A stretch of DNA of 64,000 nucleotides from Halocaridina rubra (taxonomy: Eukaryota; Arthropoda; Malacostraca; Decapoda; Atyidae): contig JAXCGZ010022668.1 in NCBI GenBank assembly GCA_037179515.1, positions 65,001-129,000 on the forward strand. The letters run 5' to 3'. Shown piece after piece: positions 12,704 through 26,736 of the stretch. The position numbers were made by a program, and so were the translations under genes. The notes under the pieces were generated by a model. The model did no database searches and was not told the origin of the DNA. It saw only the letters and a program-made list of their open reading frames with translations. The number at the start of each line of letters is the position of its first letter. Positions within the stretch are counted from its first letter, which is position 1.

Positions 12704-12896
12704 TGCTGGCTAGTACAGTGGTAACGCGCTGGCTTCGCATTCATGAGGTCGAAAGATCGGTTCCCGTCCAAGACCGAGAGTTTAAGCTGTTTACTGGCAG
12801 GAACTGCTGTGGGTGGACACCACAGTGGGGGGTTGGGGCTTACCCTGGCTGACGAATACCCATTGTATTGAAATGGAAATAAAGTATTATTATATT
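12704..12896 (+). mobile_element. tRNA-derived SINE (copy 2) inserted in LINE A1
   Basis: Same family as 7563-7755, with box A-like TGGCTAGTACAGTGG, box B-like ATCGGTTCCCGTCC and an AATAAAGTATTATTATATTA tail. Compared with copy A7 at the same site, target sequence continues on both sides (CTTCAAT-GTAC and CTATATGACTTTCC). A long target duplication is not obvious; at most a few bases (TAC) may be repeated. The insertion postdates A1. Confidence 0.88.
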
Positions 12897-13269
12897 ACTA
12901 TATGACTTTCCTCATAAATTTCAAGCCTATTTTGGTTCCTTGGTGGGTTGTATACAACAGTTATTATAATGCTCTCTGACCCAGTATTTATGCGAGCAAC
13001 AAGAAATTCCTTGAACTCCCTTTCTATAGCCAAGTTTATTTCTTCAACTTGAATCCTCTCACTTATGAGCAGTGCTATCCCTCCACCAGTCCTCTCAGAT
13101 CTTTCGACCCTTAGTATTCTGAAGCCCTTAGGAAAAACTGTGACACTGTTTATGTCCTCACTCAACTTAGTCTCTGTAATTGCTACTATATCTGCCTTAC
13201 TGTTGTGAATCCTATCTTTTTATTCTACTGCCTTACCAGCTAATCCATCAGCATTTGTGTATAACAATC

Positions 13270-14349
13270 TTAATGAGGCCCCATCCCCTGATCTTCTGTC
13301 ATTATCTTCTTTATCTCCCCTTTGTCTGGAAGTATTCTGTAACGAAAATTTTTCTTCTCTTCTTCATTTCTTTCATCATTTAACCTTCTTGCCTCTTGCA
13401 ACAAGTTTTTGATCTTTCCCATCTCTTCCTGTGTTCTGTATCGTCTAATGAACACTTCTTTGCATTCTTGAAGGTCTTTTAGACTTTTTTTTCTCAACAA
13501 TATTTCCCTACATGTCTCCCCTCTCTCAAAGGTTACTTTTGTTGGTCTCGGCTTTCCTTCCCTCGAATATTTGCCTAGTTGGTGTATGTTTACAATATCC
13601 TCAGGACCACATACTACTCCAAGCTTTCTTATCAGGTCTACAACGTTAGCTTTATTTTCTTCAAGTCTCCCCTGCCATGTTGGCTCCTGGGATTCACTTA
13701 TGCCTGAGATTACCACTGTCTTCTCCTTATCAAGTGCCTGTCTGATGAGTGGGTTTGCCCTTTCCATCACAACGTCTTTCATTTTTTCGATTACTGTCTC
13801 TTTATAGTCAACTGTTTGTATGTTTTCCAGTGCCACCACCTTTACAGCCTCTTTTACTGCCACATTCCCCTTTAGTGCATCAGCAAAGGACGTTTTCATG
13901 GCATCATTTTCCATAGTCAGCTCCTGGAACTCTTTTCTGAACTGTTCAATGTTTTCCTTAATCTGAACATTCCAAGCAGCAATCTCGTCTCTCTCAGAAG
14001 AGAGCAGTGAACTAACATCTAATTCCTTTAGGTTGTCATTCAGCTGTTTGTTTTTATCTTCTTGTTTAGAAATTCTAGATTCTAGTTGACTCTTTTCCCC
14101 TTCCAGCTTCTTTATTCTTTTTTCTAGTTCCTTTCTCTCCTGCCCCTGTGCTTTATTTGCTTCCTCCAAAGATCTTATTTGTTCTCTGAGTGTTTCATTC
14201 TCTTTCATTTCTCCATCCATATTCCGAATTTTATCATCAAGGCTTATAACCATTTCCTCTAACTTCTTGATTCTCTGTTTAAGTCCTCTGATGACTACCC
14301 CTTCTCCCGACCCATGGGTGGGAGAGGTTTGGGACAGAGATGGCTTCAT
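13270..14349 (-). CDS. Family A ORF1 protein, intact (copy A1)
   Basis: 359 codons, ATG at 14347-14349, stop TAA at 13270-13272. Residues about 20-115 form a long charged coiled coil ([36 protein letters not shown]), typical of a trimerising LINE ORF1 protein. The second half has VISGISESQEPTW, then IHQLGKYSREGKPRPTKVTF, which resembles the nucleic-acid-binding region of CR1/L2-type ORF1 proteins, and a basic C-terminus. In the family such proteins coat element RNA and act as chaperones. The 3' end overlaps the -1 reading frame of ORF2. It is the only uninterrupted ORF1 in the window. Confidence 0.85.
   Translation of the reverse strand: MKPSLSQTSPTHGSGEGVVIRGLKQRIKKLEEMVISLDDKIRNMDGEMKENETLREQIRSLEEANKAQGQERKELEKRIKKLEGEKSQLESRISKQEDKNKQLNDNLKELDVSSLLSSERDEIAAWNVQIKENIEQFRKEFQELTMENDAMKTSFADALKGNVAVKEAVKVVALENIQTVDYKETVIEKMKDVVMERANPLIRQALDKEKTVVISGISESQEPTWQGRLEENKANVVDLIRKLGVVCGPEDIVNIHQLGKYSREGKPRPTKVTFERGETCREILLRKKSLKDLQECKEVFIRRYRTQEEMGKIKNLLQEARRLNDERNEEEKKNFRYRILPDKGEIKKIMTEDQGMGPH
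13345..13351 (-). promoter_or_regulatory. Candidate -1 frameshift heptamer A-AAT-TTT at the ORF1/ORF2 overlap
   Basis: Codons AAG AAA AAT TTT of ORF1 contain an in-phase X-XXY-YYZ heptamer. Slipping back one base enters the ORF2 frame, which is open from here into the endonuclease domain and has a TGA only about six codons upstream. ORF2 has no ATG before that domain. The same heptamer is at 42700-42706, 46756-46762 and 50925-50931; it is altered in the decayed copy A2. No stimulatory pseudoknot was confirmed. Confidence 0.55.
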
Positions 14350-15259
14350 TTTTATGTTCTCCCTCTCACAGAATATAGAAAGACGACGAGAAAGAGGAAA
14401 AAAAAAGAAATGAGAAAAACTTCTAATTTACCTTCACACAGAATTTTTATATCTCCATATAAGTGCTATTTAGTGACTCAGTTTGTCTCCTTTCTGGTAA
14501 CACACATCTTAACTTAAAAACTTGACCATGGTAATTTAAGTATAAAAAGAAAAAGAAAAACAAAAGTCAAACCTGAAGGAAAATTCGAATTTGTGTTCGA
14601 GGTGGCACCCACCTGTTTCTGTTATATATTCTTCCTAACTGATAAACTCACTTGCTAACCAAGATATGTTATCACGGGATTTAGACTTTACATTTAACTC
14701 AATATATATACAAAATAACAAAATAGTAAAAGAGAAATCTAAAAGAAAAGCAAAAAAAAATGAAGAAAATAAGACTGCTGCACTACTTGGCAACTTAACT
14801 CAGTACTGTTGACAGGTGGGTATTTGGTAATTTTTTTTTCTTTTATTATTCAATTTTTTCGTGTATCAAACTAACTAACTAGTTAATATAAATGGGAAGG
14901 ATACTGATTTTAACAATATATAGAACCACAGGATCAGGTAAAACGGCTTAAGAGCTTTCCCCAGTTTACACAAAAAATTAGGTAATGTGGTGTGATGGCT
15001 CCACCTCTGGCAACTCTTCTAGATTTCCCTCAAGGCAGAACTGGACGGCAGCTTCTCTCTCTTCCTCACGAAAAAGTTCTCAATTTTTTTTCCCTTTAAT
15101 ATGAACAGTCTCGTCTTACAACAAATATTAGTTTTTGTACTCACAATACTCTGCAGGATTTCAGATTTATGGAAATTATGGCAAAGTTTTCCACTAAGCA
15201 CTTAGTCACTCGAAACAGTTAAAAATTTAAGAGGAGCAATTCCGTGTGTCACTAAACGC

Positions 15260-15260
<1 letters not shown>

Positions 15261-15335
<75 letters not shown>

Positions 15336-15364
15336 TGAGTGAGTGAGTGAGTGAGTGAGTGAGT

Positions 15365-15434
<70 letters not shown>
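15261..15434. repeat. (GT)n-(GTGA)n-(GT)n microsatellite between two LINE copies
   Basis: GT repeats at 15261-15332, GTGA/GAGT repeats at about 15333-15364, then GT repeats to 15434. It separates the 5' end of A1 from the 3' tail of A2. Confidence 0.96.
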
Positions 15435-15435
<1 letters not shown>

Positions 15436-18400
15436 TTACCTAATTGTGTTTACGGGGAAGAGCCCGAAGCTCGTATCTTCCCGTCTCCAGATCGGTTCCA
15501 TTTTGTACTTAGTGATACTTATTAAACCTGTTCTTAAAACTATGGATTGAGATAGCATTAACTACCTCCTCGCTTACCTAATTCCAATTATCAACTACTC
15601 TTACACTGAAAAAGTATTTCCTTACATCCTGCAAACAAGTTTTCTTACGAAGCTTCAAACTATGACCTCCAGTTCTAGAGCCTGCCATATCAAAATCTCG
15701 ATCCCTATCCACTCTATCATAACCATGAAGGAATTTAAAGACTATCACCATATCCCCCCTCAATCTTCTAGCTTCGAGTGATGGTATGTCTAATTCCCTC
15801 AGCCTCTCATCAAAACTGAGATTACGTATTTCTGGCATCAGTTTCGTGGCATGTCTTTGAACTTTTTCAAGCTTAGCTATGTGCTGCATATTCGAGGTTT
15901 GGCCTCACATAGGTTACATAAATATTTCTGAACATTTCCTTGTCCATGTGCCTGAAGGCTACCCTTACATTTGATAAGAAGGCATATGCTGCCCTTACTA
16001 TGCCATTTATATGTATTTTTGGAGACAAATCTGCCAGTATGTTTACCCCTAGATCTCTCATTTTCTGTCTCTTGAAGTTGTACTCCAGCCACCGAGTAGT
16101 CAAGCTTGGGCCTTCTTGCACTTGTACCAATTCTCATTACCTTACATTTTGAAGTATTGAATTTCATTAGCCACTTTTCTGACCACTCATGCAGACTAGT
16201 TAGATCTTCCTGATGTTCTATACCATTGTTCTCGTTTCCTACTTTCTTCACAATCTTGGCATCATCTGCAAACATATTCATGAATGAATGTACAGACTCT
16301 GGTAGGTCAGTTATTTATATATACAAGGAACAAAAGTGGCCCTAAAACTGAACCCTGTGGAACTCCACTACTAACTCTCCTCCATTCAGACAATGAGTGT
16401 CTTACTCTAACCCTTTGTTCCCTTCCTTCTAAGTAAGTTTTTATCCATTCCAAGATATTTCCACCAATTCTAGCCATTGCTTGTAGCTTCCTAATAAGTC
16501 TCCCATGTGGAACAGTGTCAAATGCTTTCTGGAAGTCTAGGAATATGCAATCTGCCCAGCCTTCTCTTTCCTGTAAGATTCGGCTTACCTCATCATAAAA
16601 TTCTAATAAGTTTGTTACTGTTGATCTACCTTCTCTGAAGCCATGTTGCCTCACTGACAAAAAGTTAAAGGCTTCCAAGTGAAGAGAGATGTTTCCTTAG
16701 TAGTTTCTCCATAACTTTGCAAACTATGCTGGTCAAGGAAACTGGTCTATAATTCAGAGCCGTATCCCTCCTTCCCTTTTTGAAGATAGGTATCACGTTT
16801 GCTTGTTTCCAGCATCTTGGAATCTCCCCTGACTCCAGTGACTTTTTAAATATGATACTTAGTGCCACTGATATTGAGTTTGCGCATTTTATCGAAACTA
16901 ATGAAATTTACCCTCTTAACTCTATCAATATATTAGGAATCCATATAGCCTCTAACTTGTCTTGGAGGAATCACATAATCCAAATTTCTAAATCTTCATC
17001 CAGAAAATTGGGGGTTTTGTTTCGTTTTCGTTATTACTTTTCCTCATTGCAGTTACTTAAAATTTACAAAGGTCTTATCCGCCCCTGCTTAGAATACTGC
17101 TCACACATCTGGGGTGCTTCTTCCTTTACTTATCTTCTTGATAGGTTCAATCTAAGGCAGTCAGACTCATTAATGATCCTTCTCTTACTTCTAACCTGGA
17201 TTCTCTCTCTCTTCGCCGTAAGGTATCTTAACTTTCGCTTTTCTATTGCTACTACTTCCATTGCTGCTCTGATGAGATGGCGAGCTGCATCCCTCCTCCA
17301 CTGCCGAGGCCGCGTAACACTAGCCAAGCGGCCTCATCTCACAGGTACTGTATGGAGATTTGTAGCTCGCGGATTGGTCGGTGCAGCGACTGCTTCTTCC
17401 CATCTACCTCCAGACTCTGGAACTCTCTTCCTTTTTTTGTCTTTCCTAATTCTTATGACCTTTCATCCTTCAAAAAGGAGATCTATCGTCATCTCAGAGC
17501 CTAGTCCTCCATATCTCTGGGTCCTCTGTACTTTGACTTTTTTTTCTGTCTTTTTCCTTTGTGTGACATTACCTCATCTCTGCCTTGCCCTTAACCTTTT
17601 TCTTTTCCTTCGTCTTGGTATTTTCTCGTGCCCGGGCCTTTGTTGATGAGGGCAGATTCTGCCTGTCCCAGTGTCACACTCTTAAAAAAAATATATATAT
17701 CGTCAGGACCTGCAGCTTTATGAACATCTAACTCCATCAGCGCTTTACATACCTCTGTGGCTGTAAGGTTGATGTTCTCTAATACCGGCCCTTGAGCTTC
17801 TATCTCTGCAATCTGAGGGGGTGGGGTATTTTCTACTGTAAATACTGACTGAAACTCCATGTTCAATTCTTTGCAGATCTCTTCATCCGTCTCAGTGATG
17901 CTTCCATCCACTCTCTTAAGCCTTAAAACCTGATAAAGCTGTGGAAAAGCTTGGGATTTTCTTTAGCCTTCCTGGTGATGTCCCTCTCATAGTCTCTCTC
18001 TGCCTCTCTTCTTTTACATAGGTAGTCATTTCTTGCTCCTTTGTAGGTTTGCCAGGCATTTATGTTTTTTCTCCTCCTATACCTTTTCCAGCATTTGTCT
18101 CTCCACTCCTTAGCTCTTTTACACTCATTATCGAACCATTTCTCTCTGGCATGAATTACACCTACTTTGGTGACAGGTATGCAGCATTCTACTATCTCCC
18201 CATATTTCTCACAAAAGATGTCATACATTTCTTGTACAGATTTGTTGTAAAATAAGGTTCTCCAGTCAATAACTGCAAAAGGCTCATTCATTTTGATGTA
18301 ATCTCCTTTCGGATAGTTCCTCCTCATGTCCTCAGTGCCTCTACTCTCAGGCAGAATATCTTCAATGATATACTCCATCAACAACACACAGTGGTCACTC

Positions 18401-20013
18401 TTTCCAATTGGTGGTTCATGCTCAATTCTTTTCAATATCCAACACATTATCTGTGAATACTAGATCAAGTAGTGATGGCTCATCCCCACCCCTGGCTTCG
18501 TTGGCTCCATTACATGCTGGTGTAGGAAATTCCCTTGTACGCAATCTAGGAATCTTGCCCAGAATGAGTCCTCACCACTGTGTGGGTCAAGATTTATCCA
18601 ATCTATCTCTTTATGATTAAAATCTCCCATAATCAAAATCCTATATTTTCTCTCCCGTGCCATGTTAACAACTGAGTTTATGACTTCAATAGTCCCTATA
18701 TGATTTTCCTCATAAACTTCTAGCCTACGTTGGTTCCTTGGTGGGTTATATACAACAGTTATTATAATGCTCTCTGATCCAGTATTTATGCGAGCAACAA
18801 GAAATTCCTTGAATTCACTTTCTATAGCCAAGTTTATTTCTTCAACTTGAATCCTTTCACTTATGAGCAGTGCTATCCCCCCACCAGTCCTCTCAGATCG
18901 TTCAACCCTTAATATTCTGATGTCCTTAGGAAAAACTGTGGCACTGTTTATGTCCTCACTCAACTTAGTCTCTGTAATTGCTACTATATCTGCCTTACTG
19001 TTGTAAATCCTATCTTTTAATTCTACTGCCTTACCAGTTAATCCATCAGCATATGTGTATAACAATCTTAATGAGGCCCCATCCACTGATCTTCTGTCAT
19101 TATCTTCTTCATCTCCCCTTTGTCTGGAAGAACTCTGAAATTAAATTTTTTCTTCTCTTCTTCATTTCTTTCCTCATTTAACCTTCTTGCCTCTTGCAAC
19201 AAGTTTCTGATCTTTCCCATCTCTTCTTGCGTTCTGTATCGTCTAATGAACACTTTTTTGAATTCTTGAAGGTCTTTTAGAGTTTTTTCTCATCAATATT
19301 TCCCTACATGTTTCCCCTCTCTCAAAGGTTACTTTTGTTGGTCTCTGCTTTCCTTCCCTCGAATATTTGCCTAGTAGGTGAATGTTTACAATATCCTCAG
19401 GACCACAAACTACTCCAAGCTTTCTTATCAGGTCTACAGCCCTAGCTTTATTTTCTTCATCTCCCCTGCCATGTTGGTTCCTGGGATTCACTTATGCCTG
19501 AGATTACCACTGTCTTCTCTTTATCAAGTACCTGTTTAATCAGTGGATTTGCCCTTTCCATCACAACGTCTTTCATTTTTTCGATTACTGTCTCTTTATA
19601 GTCAACTGTTTGTATGTTTTCCAGTGCCACCACCTTTACAGCCTCCTTTACTGCCACATTCCCTTTTAGTGCATCAGCAAAGGAAGTTTCCATGGAATCA
19701 TGTTCCATATTCAGCTCCTGGAACTCTTTTCTAAACTGTTCAATGTTTTCCTTAATCTGGACATTCCAAGCTGCAATCTCGTCTCTCTCAGAAGTGAGCA
19801 GTGAACATCTAATTCATTTAGGTTCTCATTCCGCTGTTTGTTGTTATCTTCTTGTTTAGAAATTCTGGTTTCTAGCTCACTCTTTTCCCCTTCCAGCTTC
19901 TTTATTAGTTTTTCTATTTCTTTTCTCTCCTGCCCTTGTGCTTTATTTCCTTCCTCCAAAAATCTTATTTCCTCTCTGAGTGTTTCATTCTCTTTCATGT
20001 GATTACCTAATTG
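15435..20013 (-). pseudogene. Family A LINE, copy A2, decayed and interrupted
   Basis: Read on the minus strand, it has ORF1 (about 20000-19068) and ORF2 (about 19086-15578) with several frameshifts and stops, then the 3' hairpin region and one tail unit. A family B LINE interrupts it at 16892-17700. The FADDAKIVKK catalytic box (near 16260) and FLDFQKAFDTVPHG are still readable. The 5' end is cut inside ORF1 and joined to an extra tail unit (see 19990-20033). The ORF1/ORF2 slip site is changed to AAA AAA TTT. The head-to-tail order with A1 suggests sequential insertion in the same AC tract. Confidence 0.88.
16892..17700 (+). pseudogene. Family B LINE 3' end, inserted in A2
   Basis: It encodes, with at least one frameshift, an RT C-terminal region: ILGIHIASNLSWRNHI, LLKIYKGLIRPCLEYCSHIW, then CMEICSSRIGRC and RLWNSLPFFVFPNSYDLSSF. 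The 3' UTR has TTGATGAGGGCAGATTC and GTCACACTCTTAAAAAAAA. It breaks the opposite-strand A2 ORF2 between GTTTGCGCATTTT and CGTCAGGACCTG; about 20 bp of A sequence seems lost at the junction. It belongs to the Jockey/CR1 superfamily by C-terminal style; the exact clade is unknown. Confidence 0.82.
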
Positions 20014-20033
20014 TAGGTAATCACATGAAAGAG
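19990..20033. repeat. Perfect 20-bp inverted repeat at the A2 5' junction
   Basis: The arms 19990-20009 (CTCTTTCATGTGATTACCTA) and 20014-20033 are exact reverse complements with a 4-bp ATTG loop. Each arm fuses a LINE tail unit (GGTAATCAC) to ORF1 coding sequence (ATGAAAGAG). This is a fold-back joint next to (GT)n and (TA)n. Confidence 0.92.
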
Positions 20034-20330
<297 letters not shown>

Positions 20331-20417
20331 GTGGCAACCCTTTACCCCCCAAGGAACTATTAGGAGTACTTGAAATTTCTTGGTTCATGGTGAATGCGTG
20401 TTCTTTGGCTTGGAGTA
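20331..20417 (+). repeat. Diverged fragment of interspersed repeat G
   Basis: AAGTGGCAACCCTTTA, CCCCAAGGAACTA and GGTGAATGCGTGTTCTTTGG parallel GTGGCAACCCTTTATCCCC, AAGGAGCTGAG and GGTGAATGCGCATTTCTTGG in the copy at 54299-54522. Confidence 0.6.
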
Positions 20418-20555
20418 TGCGACTTTATACCTTGTCCCAAAAGAACCAGTTCCAAAATAGCTAGTACAATTGAGCTAGTGCGACAAAATGGCTAGTATTA
20501 TAATAGCTACTGCCAAAATAGCTAGTGTGACAAAATAGCTAGTAGTACACTTTCG
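20418..20555. repeat. MULE left terminal inverted repeat, modular
   Basis: It contains a repeating motif, AAAATAGCTAGT, at roughly 16-bp spacing (for example TTCCAAAATAGCTAGTACAA, GCCAAAATAGCTAGTGTGAC, GACAAAATAGCTAGTAG). It matches the reverse complement of 22780-22921 over about 130 bp with scattered mismatches. Confidence 0.85.
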
Positions 20556-20844
20556 CTGGTACTGAAATAGTTATGACAAACTAGCAACTTCATTAAAATA
20601 ATGAATTTGAAGCATCACAACAATTTCAAGAAACATTAGTTTTTTGTTTGTTTGTTTTTTTAATGGTTTATAATGTCTATTTGTAGTTATTAAGACAAAC
20701 TATATATTATGCTCTTAGCTAGTATAATCAGTTTTTTCTTTTTATCTTAGCAGAAATACTTTAGCATAACTTCACCCTTCACAATGAAGGTGATCAAGTC
20801 CCAGAAACGAAGCGATAAACACAACAAACAAAACCACTCAGAAC

Positions 20845-22537
<1,693 letters not shown>

Positions 22538-22779
22538 AACAACATATCAAAGCTTTAATAGGATTTTATCAGTATTAAGTGTTTTATACTCCACTTTTTC
22601 CAATAAAGTTTTTTAATTAAAAATATCATAGATATGTTTGTAAAACCTTTTGCTATACATACAGTATAAGAAAAATAACTACTACACTGTATATCGTTAT
22701 CACATGAAAATAAATTTCATGGAAATTATGCTGTTCATTTTTATAAAATAGCTTACAAGTACCAGCTACTTTAACCCCA

Positions 22780-22921
22780 GCTAAAATTTAATACTAACTA
22801 TTTTGTCACACTAGCTATTTTGGCACTAGCTATTATAATACTAGACATTTTGTCACACTAGCTCAATTGTACCCGCTATTTTGGAACTAGCTCTTTTGGA
22901 ACAAGCTATTTCGGAGTGCAC
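22780..22921. repeat. MULE right terminal inverted repeat, modular
   Basis: Reverse complement of the left repeat. Motifs such as CACTAGCTATTTTGGCACTA and CACTAGCTCAATTGTACC recur with about 16-bp spacing. Confidence 0.85.
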
Positions 22922-23740
<819 letters not shown>

Positions 23741-23809
23741 TTTCCAAATTTATCGTTTATATTGGTGCATAGATTCTATTGATTAGTTTTTTTGGTTCTG
23801 TAGAGAACG

Positions 23810-23811
<2 letters not shown>

Positions 23812-23887
<76 letters not shown>

Positions 23888-23898
23888 ACACACACACA

Positions 23899-23934
<36 letters not shown>
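23812..23934. repeat. (TC)n-(CA)n microsatellite
   Basis: CT repeats at about 23812-23849, then CA repeats with a few TA interruptions to 23934, leading directly into the LINE concatemer. Confidence 0.97.
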
Positions 23935-23936
<2 letters not shown>

Positions 23937-24022
23937 GAACCGATCAGGAGACGGGAAGATACGAGCTTTGGGCTCTTTCCCGTAAACACAATTAGGTAAT
24001 CACAATTAGGTAATCACACACA

Positions 24023-25314
24023 GGAGGGATACGGCTCTGAACTATAGACCAGTTTCCTTGACCAGCATAGTTTGCAAACTTATGGAGAAACTACTAAGGA
24101 AACATATCTCTCTTCACTTGGAATCCTTCAACTTTTTGTCAGTGAGGCAACATGGCTTCAGAGAAGGAAGATCAACAGTAACAAACTTATTAGAATTTTA
24201 TGATGAGGTAAGCCAAATCTTACAGGAAAGAGAGGGCTGGGCAGATTGCATATTCCTAGACTTCCAGAAAGCGTTTGACACTGTTCCACATGGGAGACTT
24301 ATTAGGAAGCTGCAATCAATGGCTAGAATAGGTGGAAATGTCTTGGAATGGATAAAAACTTACTTAGAAGGAAGGGAACAGAGGGTTAGAGTAAGACACT
24401 CAGTGTCTGAATGGAGAAGAGTTAGTAGTGGAGTTCCACAGGGTTCAGTTTTAGGGCCACTTTTGTTCCTTGTATATGTAAATGACCTACCAGAGTGTGT
24501 AAATTCATTCATGAATATGTTTGCAGATGATGCAAAGATTGTGAAGAAAGTAAAAAACGAGAACAATGGTAGAGAACTTCAGGAGGATCTAAATAATCTG
24601 CATGAGTGGTCAGAAAAGTGGCTAATGAAATTCAATACCTCAAAATGTAAGGTAATGAGAATGGGTACAAGTGCAAGAAGGCCCAAGCTTGACTACTCGG
24701 TGGCTGGAGTACAACTTAAAGAGACAGAAAATGAGAGAGATCTAGGAGTAAACATACTGGCAGATTTGTCTCCAGAAATACATATAAATGGCGTAGTAAG
24801 GGCAGCATATGCATTCTTATCAAATGTAAGGGTAGCCTTCAGGCACATGGACAAGGAAATGTTCAGAAATATTTATGTAACCTATGTGAGGCCAAAACTC
24901 GAATATGCAGCCCCCTTTTGGAATCCGCACTTGAAAAAGCACATAGCTAAGCTTGAAAAAGTTCAAAGACATGCCACGAAACTGGTGCCAGAAATAAGCA
25001 ATCTCGGTTATGATGAGAGGCTGAGGGAATTAGACTTGCCATCACTCGAAGCTAGAAGAGTAAGGGGGGATATGGTGACAGTCTTTAAATTCCTTCATGG
25101 TTATGATAGAGTGGATAGGGATCGATATTTCGATATGGCTGGCTCTAGAACTAGAGGTCATAGTTTGAAGCTTCGTAAGAAAACTTGTTTGCAGGATGTA
25201 AGGAAATACTTTTTCAGTGTAAGAGTAGTTGATAATTGGAATTCGCTAAGCGAGGAGGTAGTTAATGCTATCTCAATCCATAGTTTTAAGGACAGGTATG
25301 ATAAGTATCACTAA
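24023..25314 (+). CDS. Family A ORF2, 5'-truncated but open RT C-terminal half (P1)
   Basis: An open frame from the start of the truncated copy to TAA at 25312-25314. It begins inside RT at ALNYRPVSLTSIVCK and keeps FLDFQKAFDTVPHG, GVPQGSVLGPLLFLVYVNDL, the catalytic FADDAKIVKK box and the full C-terminal region ending in DRYDKYH. It lacks the endonuclease and the first part of RT, so it is a dead-on-arrival insert despite having no stop codon. Absence of stops indicates a young insertion. No promoter is evident. Confidence 0.85.
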
Positions 25315-25413
25315 GTCTAAAAATGGAACCGATCAGGAGACGGGAAGATACGAGCTTTGGGCTCTTTCCCGTAAACACAATTAGGTAATCACAATTAGGT
25401 AATCACACACACA

Positions 25414-26736
25414 GAGGAAACATATCTCTCATCACTTGGAATCCTTCAACTTTTTGTCAGTGAGGCAACATGGCTTCAGAGAAGGTAGATCAACAATAAC
25501 AAACTTATTAGAATTTTATGATGAGGTAAGCTAAATCTTACAGGAAAGAAAGGGCTGGGCAGATTGCATATTCCTAGACTTCCAGAAAGCGTTTGACACT
25601 GTTCCACGTGGGAGACTTATTAGGAAGCTGCAATCAATGGCTAGAATACGTGGAAATGTTTTGGAATGGATAAAAACTTACTTAGAAGGAAGGGAACAGA
25701 GGGTTAGAGTAAGACACTCAGTGTCTGAATGGAGAAGAGTTAGTAGTGGAGTTCCACAGGGTTCAGTTTTAGGGCCACTTTTGTTCCTTGTATATGTAAA
25801 TGACCTACCAGAGTGTGTAAATTCATTCATGAATATGTTTGCAGATGATGCAAAGATTGTGAAGAAAGTAAAAAACGAGAACAATGGTAGAGAACTTCAG
25901 TAGGATCTAAATAATCTGCATGAGTGGTCAGAAAAGTGGCTAATGAAATTCAATACTTCAAAATGTAAGGTAATGAGAACGGGTACAAGTGCAAGAAGGC
26001 CCAAGCTTGACTACTCGGTGGCTGGAGTACAACTTCAAGAGACAGAAAATGAGAGAGATCTAGGAGTAAACATACTGGCAGATTTGTCTCCAGAAATACA
26101 TATAAATGGCATAGTAAGGGCAGCATATGCATTCTTATCAAATGTAAGGGTAGCCTTCAGGCACATGGACAAGGAAATGTTCAGAAATATTTATGTAACC
26201 TATGTGAGGCCAAAACTCGAATATGCAGCCCCCTTTTGGAATCCGCACTTGAAAAAGCACATAGCTAAGCTTGAAAAAGTTCAAAGACATGCCACGAAAC
26301 TGGTGCCAGAAATACGCAATCTCAGTAAGATGAGAGGCTGAGGGAATTAGACTTATCATCACTCGAAGCTAGAAGAGTGAGGGGGGATATGGTGACAGTC
26401 TTTAAATTCCTTCATGGTTATGATAGAGTGGATAGGGATCGATATTTTGATATGGCTGGCTCTAGAACTAGAGGTCATAGTTTGAAGCTTCGTAAGAAAA
26501 CTTCTTCGCAGGATGTAAGGAAATACTTTTTCAGTGTAAGAGTAGTTGATAATTGGAATTGACTAAGCGAGGAGGTAGTTAATGGTATCTCAATCCATAG
26601 TTTTAAGGACAAGTATGATAAGTATCACTAAGTATAAAATGGAACCGATCAGGAGACGGGAAGATACGAGCTTTGGGCTCTTTCCCGTAAACACAATTAG
26701 GTAATCACAATTAGGTAATCACACACACACACACAC
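25414..26736 (+). pseudogene. Family A truncated copy P2, with stops
   Basis: The same RT C-terminal half as P1. It is disrupted by TAA after EVS (near 25530), TAG near 25901, a small deletion near 26327 and TGA near 26561. The 3' hairpin (26656-26688) and two tail units are present, followed by (AC)n. Confidence 0.88.

Larger units (their letters stand above)
10250..13351 (-). pseudogene. Family A ORF2 (APE endonuclease + reverse transcriptase), copy A1, SINE-interrupted
   Basis: ORF2 makes and primes from a nick in target DNA and reverse-transcribes the element RNA. The endonuclease part shows GDFNHKEIDW and SDHCVLLMEY; the RT part shows TGPDDISPHVLKK, FLDFQKAFDTVPHG and SGVPQGSVLGPLLFLVYVNDL. 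The C-terminal region has QRHATKLVPEIRNL. The frame is open from 12670 to 10250, but a SINE (12704-12896) splits the endonuclease domain. The RT catalytic box reads FADN instead of FADD, changing the second catalytic Asp, so this copy is doubly inactive. The N-terminal part resumes at 12897 and runs to the ORF1 overlap. Confidence 0.9.
10137..15260 (-). mobile_element. Family A CR1-like LINE, copy A1, essentially full length
   Basis: The most complete 5' end of the family. On the minus strand: 5' UTR (15260-14350, starting CGCGTTTAGTGACACACGG directly after (AC)n), ORF1 (14349-13270), ORF2 (to 10250), then a short 3' UTR with hairpin (10192-10224), two tail units of AATTAGGTAATCAC and (AC)n. 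It is flanked by AC repeats on both sides, consistent with insertion into (AC)n. The RT sequence and repetitive 3' end resemble the CR1/L2 group. ORF2 is disabled by a SINE insertion. Confidence 0.9.

Noticed and set aside
16780..17646. A 288-codon protein
   Set aside because: It joins antisense A2 sequence to the family B LINE C-terminus and then runs out of the true B frame, so it is a chimera across an insertion joint.
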